A stretch of 8,504 nt of DNA from an uncultured Streptococcus sp. (GCA_934201655.1 CAKPXD010000056.1:1-8504); one strand, 5' to 3'. Positions 1-7,419 are shown, numbered from the stretch's first letter. Numbers and translations are program-made. Notes: generated from the sequence alone by a model not told the origin.

Positions 1-18
1 GAAAATACGTTTATCCAT
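1..18 (-). CDS. purL: PurL (phosphoribosylformylglycinamidine synthase), first six codons only
   Basis: An ATG on the minus strand opens a frame reading MDKRIF before the window ends. That is the start I recall for streptococcal PurL, which converts FGAR to FGAM using glutamine and ATP in purine biosynthesis. A Shine-Dalgarno AAAGGA lies at 25-30, six bases before the ATG. The gene lies 63 bases after the purC stop on the same strand, matching the purC-purL order of streptococcal pur operons. No hairpin or promoter is visible between them, so co-transcription from the purC promoter is inferred. Six residues alone could not identify a gene; the call rests on context, ribosome site and the remembered N-terminus. 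Confidence 0.8.
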
Positions 19-81
19 TTTATTTCCTTTATTTCTATTCAAACATGTTATCGAAGACGAAGGTTTTCTATTTCAAACAAC

Positions 82-789
82 TTATTTCAAGCCCTGTAAT
101 TTCTCCAACACAACCTGATATACATCCGTTAAACTGCCCAAATCCCTACGGAAAACATCCTTGTCCATATGGTGCCCTTCAGCATCCCAAAGGCGGCAGT
201 TATCTGGAGAGAATTCATCTGCCAAGATAATCTTGCCATCCTTATCAAAACCAAATTCCAATTTGAAGTCAATCAAGCGAAGACCAATTTGTGCAAACCA
301 ATCTTTCAACAATTCATTGATATGACGTGTTTCTTCCTTGATATAAGCAATTTGCTCATCATTGGCAATATCCAAAAACTTCACATGCTCATCATTGATG
401 AATGGATCATCCAAATCATCGTTCTTGTAGTAAAATTCAACGATTGGAGTTTCCAAATCTAAACCTTCTTCAACGCTAAACCGTTTAGAGAAAGAACCCG
501 CAGTCACATTACGAAGAACAACTTCCAAAGGAATGATTTTTACTTTCTTGTTGAGTTGTTCTGTGTCAGAAATACGTTCGATAAAGTGAGTAGCTACACC
601 CGCAGCATTCAATTTTTCAAAAATAAGAGACGAAATCTGATTATTTAGCACACCTTTTCCTTTAATTGTCTCTTTACGAGCACCATTCAGCATGGTAGCC
701 TGGTCCTTATAAACGGACCTAATCACATGTTCGTCTTCTGTAGTATAGATATCTTTAGCTTTTCCCGTATAAATAAGTTTACTGGACAT
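82..789 (-). CDS. purC: Phosphoribosylaminoimidazole-succinocarboxamide synthase (SAICAR synthetase)
   Basis: PurC is cytosolic and joins CAIR and aspartate with ATP to give SAICAR in de novo purine synthesis. The 235-residue product has the usual full length for bacterial PurC. It opens with the nucleotide-binding segment ([11 protein letters not shown], residues 5-15). It carries both family signatures: [15 protein letters not shown] at 85-99 and LIDFKLEFG at 172-180, followed by DEFSPD. The start at 789 is preceded by AAAGG at 801-805, eleven bases upstream, which is slightly long. An earlier ATG at 797 is out of frame and too close to the ribosome site. The gene is the first of a pur operon, with its own promoter and a PurBox-like site upstream; purL follows. 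A small oddity is MLNG at 33-36, where I recall AFNG in relatives. Identity is secure. Confidence 0.97.
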   Translation of the reverse strand: MSSKLIYTGKAKDIYTTEDEHVIRSVYKDQATMLNGARKETIKGKGVLNNQISSLIFEKLNAAGVATHFIERISDTEQLNKKVKIIPLEVVLRNVTAGSFSKRFSVEEGLDLETPIVEFYYKNDDLDDPFINDEHVKFLDIANDEQIAYIKEETRHINELLKDWFAQIGLRLIDFKLEFGFDKDGKIILADEFSPDNCRLWDAEGHHMDKDVFRRDLGSLTDVYQVVLEKLQGLK

Positions 790-821
790 TTTATCATTCG
801 CCTTTCGTATTACTTGGCCTC

Positions 822-850
822 ATTCTAACACAAAAACAAGCATAAATCAA
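822..850 (-). promoter_or_regulatory. purC promoter (sigma-A type)
   Basis: On the minus strand, TTGATT (850-845) is followed after exactly 17 bases by TAGAAT (827-822), with TG one base before the -10 (TGTTAGAAT, extended -10). Transcription would start near 814-815, giving a 5' leader of about 25 bases before the purC ATG. The promoter lies downstream of the hairpin after comB, so purC need not depend on comAB transcription. Confidence 0.75.
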
Positions 851-854
851 ATGT

Positions 855-868
855 TTTACGAACGTAAA
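855..868. promoter_or_regulatory. Candidate PurR operator (PurBox-like palindrome)
   Basis: TTTACGAACGTAAA has six-base perfect arms around a central AA. It contains CGAAC, the core of the PurBox known from Lactococcus lactis and related Firmicutes (AWWWCCGAACWWT). It sits four bases upstream of the purC -35, centred near -47 from the predicted start. In L. lactis the box lies further out, near -76, where PurR activates. Only the core matches the consensus, so the PurR assignment is an inference from the motif and from the gene it precedes. Confidence 0.45.
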
Positions 869-889
869 CGTATTCCCTTCTGAGTTTTA

Positions 890-925
890 TAAAAACTGTA
901 AATTGTTTTAGGATTACAGTTTTTA
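890..925 (-). terminator. Hairpin after comB, probable terminator
   Basis: AAAAACTGTAA (891-901) pairs perfectly with TTACAGTTTTT (914-924), extended by one T-A pair, to give a 12-bp stem with a 12-base loop. The right-hand arm on the minus strand ends in a T tract. It starts 25 bases after the comB stop and precedes the purC promoter. The stem is AT-rich and the loop large, so termination may be partial. The tract is symmetric, but no plus-strand gene feeds into it. Confidence 0.6.
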
Positions 926-950
926 AATATTATTTAAGAAAAAGTGATCA

Positions 951-1868
951 TTATTCCCAATTCAAAAAATCATCCAAATAATAGCGTAAATAACTTTTCT
1001 TGCCTGTGATTATTTGTAAGTGGCCTTCTAAACCATACCTAAGCTTTTCAGCTTGTTCTTGAGTTATTTTTGTTTCCGCTTCTATTTTAAAGAAATTTCC
1101 TTGGTCAGTTCTCGTTGCAATTGTATCAATACTAGTTATAGTAGAAACAAGCCTCACTTGACCATTAGCGCCATTAGTCGTGGTAAAGCGTACAGAATCT
1201 CCAATCTTGATTCCCACAATATCTTTTGAACTAAGATAGGCTGTTAATTTTGTTTTCCCTTCTCTATCTAATAGTGGATATAATTTAGCCAGTAATGTTC
1301 CTTCTGTGACGACCGCAGATTGATTCCTTTCAGGATTGAGATAAAGAACTCCGTCTTCCTGGGCTCTTATTGTTCCTTTTTCAAGTGAGCTAGTTTGATT
1401 TTTTTTGCCTATTTCTCTTTCTAAATCATCTTGCTCTACAGCTATCTGCTCTTGTACAGTCGAAGAATTCTGAGAAAAGAGACCTATATTTGGCTGTGTA
1501 GTACTGTTCTTAAGGTTACTTGTTTTACTTTGATGATGTCTAAAACTCTCCAACTGATTAGCATTGGCTTCATACTGAATCACATCTCCAACCTCCTGAT
1601 ACTGAACAAGTAAATCTCCTCGTTGCACTTGTTTGTTCTCTTCTAGATAATTAACTACCATCCGCCTATTACTAGTTGACTGGATATTAGCAATGATACG
1701 ACTAGGTTCCACTGTAGCTTTCGAAGATAAACTAATTTCCTTTTCTGCAAACATTGCAAATCCAAACGTAAACACTACCAGAAGTGACATGGGAAAAATC
1801 ACTCGACTGGAAAAATTATGATAACGCCGATTATAAAATTCCGCACTTTCTAAAAAATCAAGGTGCAT
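951..1868 (-). CDS. comB: ComB, membrane-fusion partner of the ComA exporter, unusually short
   Basis: ComB is the accessory protein that works with ComA to export the competence-stimulating peptide. This 305-residue product starts [21 protein letters not shown], a ComB-type cytosolic N-terminus, followed by one membrane helix (about 22-41). The first half of a biotinyl-lipoyl-like domain follows (about 50-91, ending in GDLLVQYQE). Its second half is at about 165-200 ([10 protein letters not shown], then [11 protein letters not shown]). A beta-barrel follows to about 285, and the C-terminus is [17 protein letters not shown]. Pneumococcal ComB, as I recall it, has 449 residues. The shortfall of 144 falls in the coiled-coil hairpin between the lipoyl halves, where only about 65 residues remain. 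The frame is open throughout, and AAAGGAG (1874-1880) sits five bases before the ATG, so I call it a gene and not a pseudogene. It begins 12 bases after the comA stop. Identity is secure; function with the short hairpin is unproven. Confidence 0.93.
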   Translation of the reverse strand: MHLDFLESAEFYNRRYHNFSSRVIFPMSLLVVFTFGFAMFAEKEISLSSKATVEPSRIIANIQSTSNRRMVVNYLEENKQVQRGDLLVQYQEVGDVIQYEANANQLESFRHHQSKTSNLKNSTTQPNIGLFSQNSSTVQEQIAVEQDDLEREIGKKNQTSSLEKGTIRAQEDGVLYLNPERNQSAVVTEGTLLAKLYPLLDREGKTKLTAYLSSKDIVGIKIGDSVRFTTTNGANGQVRLVSTITSIDTIATRTDQGNFFKIEAETKITQEQAEKLRYGLEGHLQIITGKKSYLRYYLDDFLNWE

Positions 1869-1880
1869 TATTTCTCCTTT

Positions 1881-4034
1881 CTAACAGTTAACTAAATGAG
1901 TATAAAAACTATTTCGAGCAAGCAAGTCAGCATGATTCCCCTCCTCTACAATCTTGCCCCGATCCAAAACGATAACCTTCTCCACCCGTTCAGCAATAGT
2001 CAAACGGTGAGCGATGAAAATCAAGGTCTTATCTAGATTCATGAGATTGTCTACTATCCGTTTCTCTGTTAAGATATCTAAACTGCTCGTCGCCTCATCC
2101 AAAATCAAGATAGAGGCATCTGTCAAAAGAGCGCGCGCCAAAGCAATCCTCTGGCGTTGACCACCAGAAATTCCTGTCCCATCAGAAGTCAATTCTGTCT
2201 GGAAATTCAAGGGCATACGCTCAATATCTTCACGAATTTCTGCTAGCTCAACTGCACGTAGTATATCCTCCCGAGTCGTACCCTCCTTGGCCCCAAGGAG
2301 AAGATTTTCTAAAATTGTTCCATTGAATATATAGGGTTGTTGAGGTAAATAGTTGATATGTTTGCGCAAAGACTTTTTATCAATCTGATTTAAATTCATA
2401 TCCCCCAGTCTGATTTCTCCCTGATTTGGGTTGTAAAAATTAACCATCATCTTAGCTAGGGTCGACTTCCCTGATCCTGAAATCCCTACAAGAGCTATTT
2501 TAGAGCCCTGTTTGATTGTCAAATTGATATCTGATAAGATATCTTGACCATATTCATACTTGTAGTGAATTCCCTTAAAAGTCATATCTCCTTGAACCAT
2601 ACTCAAATCCTCTACCATTTTCTGTTCTTCAAACTCGGATTTGACCAGATACACCTCGTTGAGACGACTATTAGCAACTCGAGCTGTTTGAAGCTTACTC
2701 TGAAGGTTGATGATGTTTTCTAGAGGATTAGTAAAATAATAAAGAAGTGTATTATACGTAATCAACTGGCCCAAACTCATTTCACCAGTCATAACGAAAT
2801 TAGCCCCTATCCATAATACGCAGACATTTAGCGACAGTTGAGCAAGTTTTTTAAGAGCTTTTTGCTGACTTTCTGCTCTACTATAAGTAAAGGATCTTTT
2901 CAGATAGTCCACAAATTCCCTATCAATCTTTTGGTAGCGTGTTTTTTCGCTAGCCAATGATTTAATCGTTTCAATCCCATTGATATCCTCTATAACGGAA
3001 GATGATAGAGTTGCATTTGCTTCCATGGTATCCCGGTTCATCTTTTCAAAAGGTTTCATAAAAACAAATATAATTACAGCATAAATGGGAAGACCCAATA
3101 AGCTTATGAAAAAGAGACTACTATTTTGCAAAAACAAGATTATGGAAATAATCAATACCGTAGATATATCCAAAAAAATTGAAATAATGGTTGAAGCTAA
3201 GGCATCTATGATACTATTGGCATCTGTAAATCGAGACACGATTTCCCCCGTCCGTCGAGTCGCAAAAAAAGACACAGGTAGATGAAAAACATGTTTGATA
3301 TAAGATAAAATAACATCAATCGATAGACGTTGCCCAAGGACAATTAATAGGTAATCTTGAGCAAAAGACAAAATCTGCTGAAGGGCATACACGATAACAA
3401 GACATATAGAAGTAACACTTAGGGTCGAAGATGTCTGATTTGGTACATAGGTATCAATAATAGATTGTAGATAGTATGAACCAACGATATTAATCAAGGT
3501 TACTAGAGTAGTCGCTAAAATGATATTGATGATTAAACCTTTCTGATTTATCAAAATAGGTAGAAAAGAAGTCCAACCCTGATTCTTGTCCTTATGTGGC
3601 TGATAATTTGGGGAGGGAGCCACAAAGATAGTTGTTCCTGTCCATTCTTCTTCAAATCTTTCGCGCGATAGTTTTGTCAATCTAACCTCTGGATCCGGAT
3701 CAGCTATATGGATATTCTGCTTATCCTTTCCTGTCACTACATAATAATGAAATAATTCTTTGTCCTTAAGCACGTGAACCACAAAAGGAAAGACTAAATT
3801 TGGAGAATCAAATAAAGTCATGTCTGCTTGAATGGCTTGTGGCTCAAAACCTAATGTTTCCGCAGCCTTCACTAGCCCCAAAGCTGTCGTCCCATTTATA
3901 GTCGTTTTGGCTAACTCTCGTAGACGTGCTAATGAATAATAGCTTCCAAAATAGCCAAACACCATGGCCAACGAAGCCACTCCGCAGTCCTTCTGATCCA
4001 TCTGTGAGCGGTAGTGTTTTTTTCTAAATTTCAT
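1881..4034 (-). CDS. comA: ComA, C39-peptidase ABC transporter that cleaves and exports the competence pheromone
   Basis: ComA is an inner-membrane ABC exporter that removes the double-glycine leader from the ComC precursor and secretes the mature competence peptide, with ComB as partner. The 717-residue length equals pneumococcal ComA as I recall it. The N-terminal C39 peptidase domain (about 1-140) has its triad in place: C17 in QKDCG, H96 and D112. Hydrophobic helices occupy about 160-450 (exporter fold, about six spans). The ATPase domain has Walker A GISGSGKST at 517-525 with K523, the signature ISGGQ at 622-626, Walker B ILILDEA with D646 and E647, and the switch H676. The start at 4034 has AAAAGGA (4042-4048) seven bases upstream. 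No ComC precursor or ComD/ComE regulator lies in this window. The paralogue BlpA is the main alternative, but the adjacent comB and purC and the overall sequence favour ComA. Confidence 0.96.
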   Translation of the reverse strand: MKFRKKHYRSQMDQKDCGVASLAMVFGYFGSYYSLARLRELAKTTINGTTALGLVKAAETLGFEPQAIQADMTLFDSPNLVFPFVVHVLKDKELFHYYVVTGKDKQNIHIADPDPEVRLTKLSRERFEEEWTGTTIFVAPSPNYQPHKDKNQGWTSFLPILINQKGLIINIILATTLVTLINIVGSYYLQSIIDTYVPNQTSSTLSVTSICLVIVYALQQILSFAQDYLLIVLGQRLSIDVILSYIKHVFHLPVSFFATRRTGEIVSRFTDANSIIDALASTIISIFLDISTVLIISIILFLQNSSLFFISLLGLPIYAVIIFVFMKPFEKMNRDTMEANATLSSSVIEDINGIETIKSLASEKTRYQKIDREFVDYLKRSFTYSRAESQQKALKKLAQLSLNVCVLWIGANFVMTGEMSLGQLITYNTLLYYFTNPLENIINLQSKLQTARVANSRLNEVYLVKSEFEEQKMVEDLSMVQGDMTFKGIHYKYEYGQDILSDINLTIKQGSKIALVGISGSGKSTLAKMMVNFYNPNQGEIRLGDMNLNQIDKKSLRKHINYLPQQPYIFNGTILENLLLGAKEGTTREDILRAVELAEIREDIERMPLNFQTELTSDGTGISGGQRQRIALARALLTDASILILDEATSSLDILTEKRIVDNLMNLDKTLIFIAHRLTIAERVEKVIVLDRGKIVEEGNHADLLARNSFYTHLVNC

Positions 4035-4081
4035 ATTCTTATCCTTTTTCTTAACAATCTAATTAAAAGTTCTGTAAGATT

Positions 4082-4087
4082 ATTTTA
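4082..4087 (-). promoter_or_regulatory. comAB promoter, -10 element
   Basis: TAAAAT on the minus strand, 47 bases before the comA ATG, is the best -10 in the intergenic region. No good -35 stands at 16-18 bases: the hexamer at 17 bases resembles CCTATT. A poor -35 is typical of promoters that depend on an activator. The start of transcription would be near 4075. Confidence 0.5.
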
Positions 4088-4118
4088 GCCAAACAAAGTA
4101 AGAAATAGGTAACTCTTT

Positions 4119-4150
4119 CTAAAAAAACAAAATCTACACCCAAATAGCAC
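4119..4150 (-). promoter_or_regulatory. Candidate ComE-binding site upstream of comAB
   Basis: On the minus strand GTGCTATTTGGGTG starts at 4150. Twenty bases after its ATTTGGG (4145-4139) comes a degenerate second half, TTTTTAG (4125-4119). This end lies 31 bases before the -10 at 4087. The pneumococcal comCDE promoter, as I remember it, has CTTTGGG, then AGTTGAG at the same 20-base offset, then 31 bases to the -10. The spacing match is the main support; the second half matches poorly. ComE is the response regulator that turns on comAB and comCDE in response to the competence peptide. The alignment is from memory and needs checking. Confidence 0.45.
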
Positions 4151-4213
4151 TTTTAGAAGTTTAAGCAAACATATGGATTGATAAATCCGTTAAAATAAAT
4201 ATTCCACACAATC

Positions 4214-4245
4214 AAAAAAGCAACATGACTAGCATGTTGCTTTTT
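4214..4245 (-). terminator. Intrinsic terminator of the araT-recO-plsX-acpP operon
   Basis: GCAACATG (4220-4227) pairs perfectly with CATGTTGC (4233-4240) around a five-base loop. The flanks are six A's and five T's, so the minus-strand transcript ends in U6 and the stem can lengthen by A-U pairs. It begins immediately after the acpP stop codon, and the left flank overlaps that codon's surroundings. It separates the housekeeping operon from the comAB promoter. The structure is symmetric and could act in both directions, though no plus-strand gene reads towards it. Confidence 0.88.
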
Positions 4246-4246
4246 C

Positions 4247-4483
4247 TTATATTCTATTTTTAATGATTGCTAATACGTCTGCGACACTTTGGAGGTTGTC
4301 AATTTCTTCATCACCGATTTCGATTCCAAATTCATCCTCAATGGTTAGGACAAATTCCATCAAATCTACTGAATCAGCATCTAAATCATCCTTCAAACTC
4401 AAGTTTTCAGTAACTACAAAGTCCTCTCCTTGACGTTCTTGGATGATGGTCACGATACGGTCAAAAATTTGTTGTTCTGTCAT
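4247..4483 (-). CDS. acpP: Acyl carrier protein (plsX-linked, AcpB-like)
   Basis: This is a 78-residue acidic carrier protein that holds acyl chains on 4'-phosphopantetheine for fatty-acid and phospholipid synthesis. The attachment site is visible as LDADSVDLMEF with Ser38, followed by the conserved FGIEI segment. The start chosen is the ATG at 4483 (MTEQQIFDRI), five bases after AAGGAGA. A longer reading from 4528 would add 15 residues that overlap the plsX end and match no carrier-protein N-terminus. The gene lies 10 bases after plsX and ends the operon. Streptococci and enterococci usually carry another carrier protein in the fab cluster. The plsX-linked copy has been called AcpB, and in Enterococcus and S. 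pyogenes it is tied to FabT control by exogenous fatty acids. That it plays this role here is inferred from position. Confidence 0.93.
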   Translation of the reverse strand: MTEQQIFDRIVTIIQERQGEDFVVTENLSLKDDLDADSVDLMEFVLTIEDEFGIEIGDEEIDNLQSVADVLAIIKNRI

Positions 4484-4488
4484 ATTGT

Positions 4489-4495
4489 TCTCCTT
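4489..4495 (-). promoter_or_regulatory. acpP ribosome binding site, overlapping the plsX stop
   Basis: AAGGAGA on the minus strand shares bases with the plsX TAA (4496-4494) and lies five bases before the ATG at 4483. It fixes the short start of acpP and suggests that ribosomes ending plsX can reinitiate on acpP. Confidence 0.8.
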
Positions 4496-5486
4496 ATTCC
4501 TCTGAAAATTCACGAGCTGTTTGGGCAACTACATCTGTCTCAAGCATGGTACGAATCTGGCGTATTGTGCTATAGACAGCCTTGGCATCACTTGAGCCAT
4601 GAGTCTTAACTACTGGTGCCTTAACACCAAACAGAACCGCACCTCCGACATCTGAATAGTTGAGCTGTTTTTTCAAACCTCTGAGGTTATCCTTAAGAAG
4701 GAAAGCCCCTAGCTTGGCTCTAAGACCACCACCTGCAATAGCATTTTTGAGCAAGCCCATGATACCCATAGCAGTCCCTTCAATAGCTTTGAGCACAGCG
4801 TTTCCCGTGAAACCATCTGTTACGACTACATCAGCAACACCATCCATCAAATCACGCGCTTCCACGTTCCCGACGAAATTCAAACTCTCGTCAGCCATTA
4901 ATAGGTCATAGGCTTCCTTGCGGAGTGGATCTCCCTTGCTGCTCTCTGTCCCGTTATTAAGCAAACCTACACGAGGTTTTTCAATACCACGAACATTTCT
5001 AGCATAGAAGGAACCTAAGATAGCGTATTGATGCAGGTGATGAGCTGTATTTTCTGCATTGGCGCCAAGGTCAAGCATGTCAAACCCTTTTCCATCAATA
5101 GTTGGCAAGGTTGACATAAGACCTGGTCGATCGATATTTTTGATACGACCAACGATGAAAAATCCCGCTGCTAACAAGGCACCTGTATTTCCTGCAGAAA
5201 GAACCGCATCTGCCTCTCCATCTTTGACAGCCTTAGCTGCCAATACCATGCTGGCATTTTTCTTCTTGCGGATAGCTTTTGTAGGCTCATCATCAGAATT
5301 TATTTTCTCATCTGTATGGATAATGCTGACGCGCTCCGTAGCTGTTAGATATTGTTTGATTTTACTTTCGTCTCCATAAAGTTGGACTTCAATATCTGAA
5401 AAGTCAGCAAGGGCTTGATTAACTCCCTCTACAATAGCTTGTGGTGCGTAATCGCCACCCATTGCATCAACTGCGATTTTTTTCAT
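4494..5486 (-). CDS. plsX: PlsX, acyl-ACP:phosphate acyltransferase
   Basis: PlsX converts acyl-ACP and phosphate to acyl-phosphate, the donor that PlsY uses to acylate glycerol-3-phosphate. It is a peripheral membrane enzyme at the head of phospholipid synthesis. The 330-residue product has the normal length. It opens [12 protein letters not shown], the family's N-terminal signature, and contains [11 protein letters not shown] and [14 protein letters not shown], characteristic of the isopropylmalate dehydrogenase-like fold of PlsX. The start at 5486 was preferred to 5516 because GAGGAAG (5491-5497) precedes it by four bases, and the extra residues ([10 protein letters not shown]) are not family-like. 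The ATG overlaps the recO stop as ATGA. Its substrate carrier, an ACP, is encoded immediately downstream, which fits the shared pathway. Confidence 0.97.
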   Translation of the reverse strand: MKKIAVDAMGGDYAPQAIVEGVNQALADFSDIEVQLYGDESKIKQYLTATERVSIIHTDEKINSDDEPTKAIRKKKNASMVLAAKAVKDGEADAVLSAGNTGALLAAGFFIVGRIKNIDRPGLMSTLPTIDGKGFDMLDLGANAENTAHHLHQYAILGSFYARNVRGIEKPRVGLLNNGTESSKGDPLRKEAYDLLMADESLNFVGNVEARDLMDGVADVVVTDGFTGNAVLKAIEGTAMGIMGLLKNAIAGGGLRAKLGAFLLKDNLRGLKKQLNYSDVGGAVLFGVKAPVVKTHGSSDAKAVYSTIRQIRTMLETDVVAQTAREFSEE

Positions 5487-6253
5487 TTGTCTTCCTCTTT
5501 CAGTAGTTGTCCCCAATCTGCTAGGGAATCAATAAACTTCTTTGATTTTAGGTGAATACCGACATATTCCTCGTAGATTTGGTCCATAAACTTGCGCAAG
5601 TCTTGCTTGATTTCGGCCTTAAGTGAGATAGTCTCCAAGATCTCAAAATCAATGGCTTGAAATTGATTGAGCAGATAAGGAATATTGGGATTTAAATGAC
5701 ATCGTTTCTCATCTTCATAGTAATGATCGGGACAAAGACAACCCCCGTATTTGAAGGAGAAATCAAAGGCTTGCCCCACACGATGACAAAAGGTACACTC
5801 ATTAAAGTTGAGACTGATTCCAAAACGTGTCAATATTTGAATTTCAAAAATATTGGTCAAAACTTGATAATCTAAACCCTCTTCCATCAACTCCAAGGTC
5901 TTTTGCAAAAAAGCAAATAAGGGAGCATCTTCTTGGTTATCCTGCAAACTCGCATCTGCCAAGGCTGCAACGTAAGTCGCATAAGCCATAACAAAGAGGT
6001 CACTATTGATTTTCGGAAAAGTCTTCACCTCATGATAATCTTCTATATAACTAAGTCCATCGTCATTGATTTTTAGGAGAAAATGGGCTAAGACTAAAGG
6101 TTGAATGACAGGAGCTAGTTTGGATTGGCCGGCGTGTTTGACAAAAAACATGCGCTTGCCTGCCTGTTCTGTAAAGATTTTAACAAGCTTATCATCCTCT
6201 CGAAAATTTCGATTGTAAAGTACTAAACCCTGACTCGTAATCGATTGAATCAT
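5483..6253 (-). CDS. recO: RecO, DNA repair and recombination mediator
   Basis: RecO works with RecR (and RecF) to load RecA on SSB-coated single-stranded DNA in gap repair, and anneals strands. The 256-residue product has the usual length. It has an N-terminal OB-fold region (about 1-80, starting [24 protein letters not shown]), a helical domain, and a cysteine cluster: C153-x2-C156 and C172, C174 and H177 (GGCLCPDH). The cluster resembles the zinc-binding site known in some RecO proteins. The start at 6253 overlaps the upstream aminotransferase stop as ATGA, and the 3' end overlaps plsX in the same way. No separate promoter is visible, so it depends on the operon promoter near 7452. The link of recO to lipid genes is a common streptococcal arrangement and does not imply a shared function. 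Confidence 0.95.
   Translation of the reverse strand: MIQSITSQGLVLYNRNFREDDKLVKIFTEQAGKRMFFVKHAGQSKLAPVIQPLVLAHFLLKINDDGLSYIEDYHEVKTFPKINSDLFVMAYATYVAALADASLQDNQEDAPLFAFLQKTLELMEEGLDYQVLTNIFEIQILTRFGISLNFNECTFCHRVGQAFDFSFKYGGCLCPDHYYEDEKRCHLNPNIPYLLNQFQAIDFEILETISLKAEIKQDLRKFMDQIYEEYVGIHLKSKKFIDSLADWGQLLKEEDK
5491..5497 (-). promoter_or_regulatory. plsX ribosome binding site inside the recO end
   Basis: GAGGAAG on the minus strand lies within the last codons of recO, four bases before the plsX ATG at 5486. It decides the plsX start and, with the ATGA overlap, points to translational coupling. Confidence 0.7.
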
Positions 6254-7419
6254 GCTTCTCTCATATACTCCTCAAGTCGTTTCATAGCTTCTCTGATGGT
6301 TCCCATGCTAGCTGCATAAGATAGGCGAACATAGCCTTCTCCATACTGTCCAAAGGCAGCACCAGGGATAAAAGCAACAGCCTTCTTCTGGGCAAAATCC
6401 TTCAGAAAAGCAAAGGAATCTTGATTATAGCCTGCCGGAATCTTAGCAAAGATATAAAAAGCCCCATCTGGTTTGATAATCTCAAAGTCAAGGTCAGTCA
6501 TCTTCTCAATAATGTAGTCCCGACGTTGGATATATTCCTTCTTCATGGGTTCTGCATCATCTTTACCAGCTGTCAATGCTTCCACAGCAGCATGTTGTGC
6601 CATAGTATTCGCAGCAGTAACCAAGTACTGGTGACTCTTGATGAGTTGAGCTGTGAAGTTTGCTGGTGCAAAGATAAAACCTAAACGCCAACCTGTCATA
6701 GCATGGGATTTAGAAAGACCATTGATGATAATAGCCTGATCTCTCAGCATAGTTCCCAAAGACACATGATTTTCTCCTGTATAGGTCAATTCTGAGTATA
6801 CTTCATCACAGACTACGAAAATCTCATACTTGCGTAAAACGTCTGCCAAGGCTTCTAATTGCTCGCGACTATAAGTAATTCCTGTAGGGTTGGCTGGATA
6901 GTTGAGAATAACTGCCTTAAGCTTGTCCCCCTGCTCCAAAATTGCCTTTTCCAACATCTCAGGCGTCAAAACAAAACCATTTTCAGTTGTATCAATCTCG
7001 ACGATCTCTGCACCAACTAGATTAACTATTGGCTCATAGCCAGGATAGGCAGGAGCTGGTAAGAGAACCTTGTCTCCTTCCTCCAAAATAGCTGTCAGAG
7101 TGGCTGATAGAGCCTCTGTCGCACCAATTGTGACCAAGATTTCATTCTCTGGATTGTAGTCTAGCTGATATTTCTCTTTTACAAAATCACTCGCCGCCTG
7201 ACGCAATGTCAATAAACCACTCATCCCTGTATAGTAGGATTGATCTTGGTCAATGGCTCGCTTTGCAGCTTCCTTGACATGATCTGGCGTTGTAAAATCT
7301 GGTTCTCCCAAGGTCAATCGCAGGACACCAGGAATCTCTGAAATAGCCTGGTCAAATTGACGAATCAAGGAAACTTGTATCTTATCTAATTGTTTATTAA
7401 ATCGTTTGGTTAAGTCCAT
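6250..7419 (-). CDS. araT: Class I/II PLP-dependent aminotransferase, AraT-like
   Basis: This cytosolic fold-type I aminotransferase has 389 residues, normal length. Visible active-site residues are N177 (YPANPTG), D205 and Y208 (CDEVYSE), the Schiff-base lysine K237 in [15 protein letters not shown]245, and R365 (YVRLSYA), which binds the substrate carboxylate. In streptococci and lactococci the recO-linked enzyme is annotated as aromatic amino acid aminotransferase, moving the amino group between Phe/Tyr/Trp and 2-oxoglutarate. The exact substrate cannot be read from the sequence, and a broader aspartate/methionine-type specificity is possible. The start at 7419 has a perfect AAGGAGG (7426-7432) six bases upstream. 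It is the first gene of the recO-plsX-acpP operon, with its own promoter, and its stop overlaps recO as ATGA. Confidence 0.9.
   Translation of the reverse strand: MDLTKRFNKQLDKIQVSLIRQFDQAISEIPGVLRLTLGEPDFTTPDHVKEAAKRAIDQDQSYYTGMSGLLTLRQAASDFVKEKYQLDYNPENEILVTIGATEALSATLTAILEEGDKVLLPAPAYPGYEPIVNLVGAEIVEIDTTENGFVLTPEMLEKAILEQGDKLKAVILNYPANPTGITYSREQLEALADVLRKYEIFVVCDEVYSELTYTGENHVSLGTMLRDQAIIINGLSKSHAMTGWRLGFIFAPANFTAQLIKSHQYLVTAANTMAQHAAVEALTAGKDDAEPMKKEYIQRRDYIIEKMTDLDFEIIKPDGAFYIFAKIPAGYNQDSFAFLKDFAQKKAVAFIPGAAFGQYGEGYVRLSYAASMGTIREAMKRLEEYMREA

Noticed and set aside
169..462. Plus-strand open frame opposite purC
   Set aside because: It is antisense to a fully convincing PurC, has no ribosome site or family resemblance, and looks like a shadow of the purC codons.
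802..809. TACGAAAG, resembling the SigX cin-box TACGAATA, upstream of purC
   Set aside because: It matches six of eight bases, lies inside the predicted 5' leader and overlaps the purC ribosome site, so it cannot serve as a promoter for purC in that position.
951..1868. comB as a pseudogene
   Set aside because: The frame is continuous, the start and ribosome site are strong, the C-terminus is complete, and both losses are in frame; a short but expressed protein is the simpler reading.
1881..4034. Assignment of this exporter as BlpA instead of ComA
   Set aside because: The paralogue shares the domain layout, but the neighbour comB and purC, and the close match to remembered ComA including its 717-residue length, favour ComA.
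4175..4188. Small inverted repeat GGATT-GATA-AATCC upstream of the ComE-like site
   Set aside because: Five-base arms in AT-rich DNA are expected by chance; there is no T tract, and its spacing to the promoter does not fit a known operator.
4247..4528. Longer 93-residue reading of the acyl carrier protein from 4528
   Set aside because: The extra 15 residues overlap the plsX 3' end and are not carrier-protein-like, and a good AAGGAGA lies just before the ATG at 4483.
4660..5379. Plus-strand open frames opposite plsX (83 and 106 codons)
   Set aside because: Both are antisense shadows of PlsX, with low-complexity Ser/Pro/Ala-rich translations and no start signals.
4494..5516. Longer 340-residue reading of PlsX from 5516
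   Set aside because: [12 protein letters not shown] is the known family start. The ATG at 5486 has a ribosome site and an ATGA overlap with recO; the upstream residues lie inside recO.
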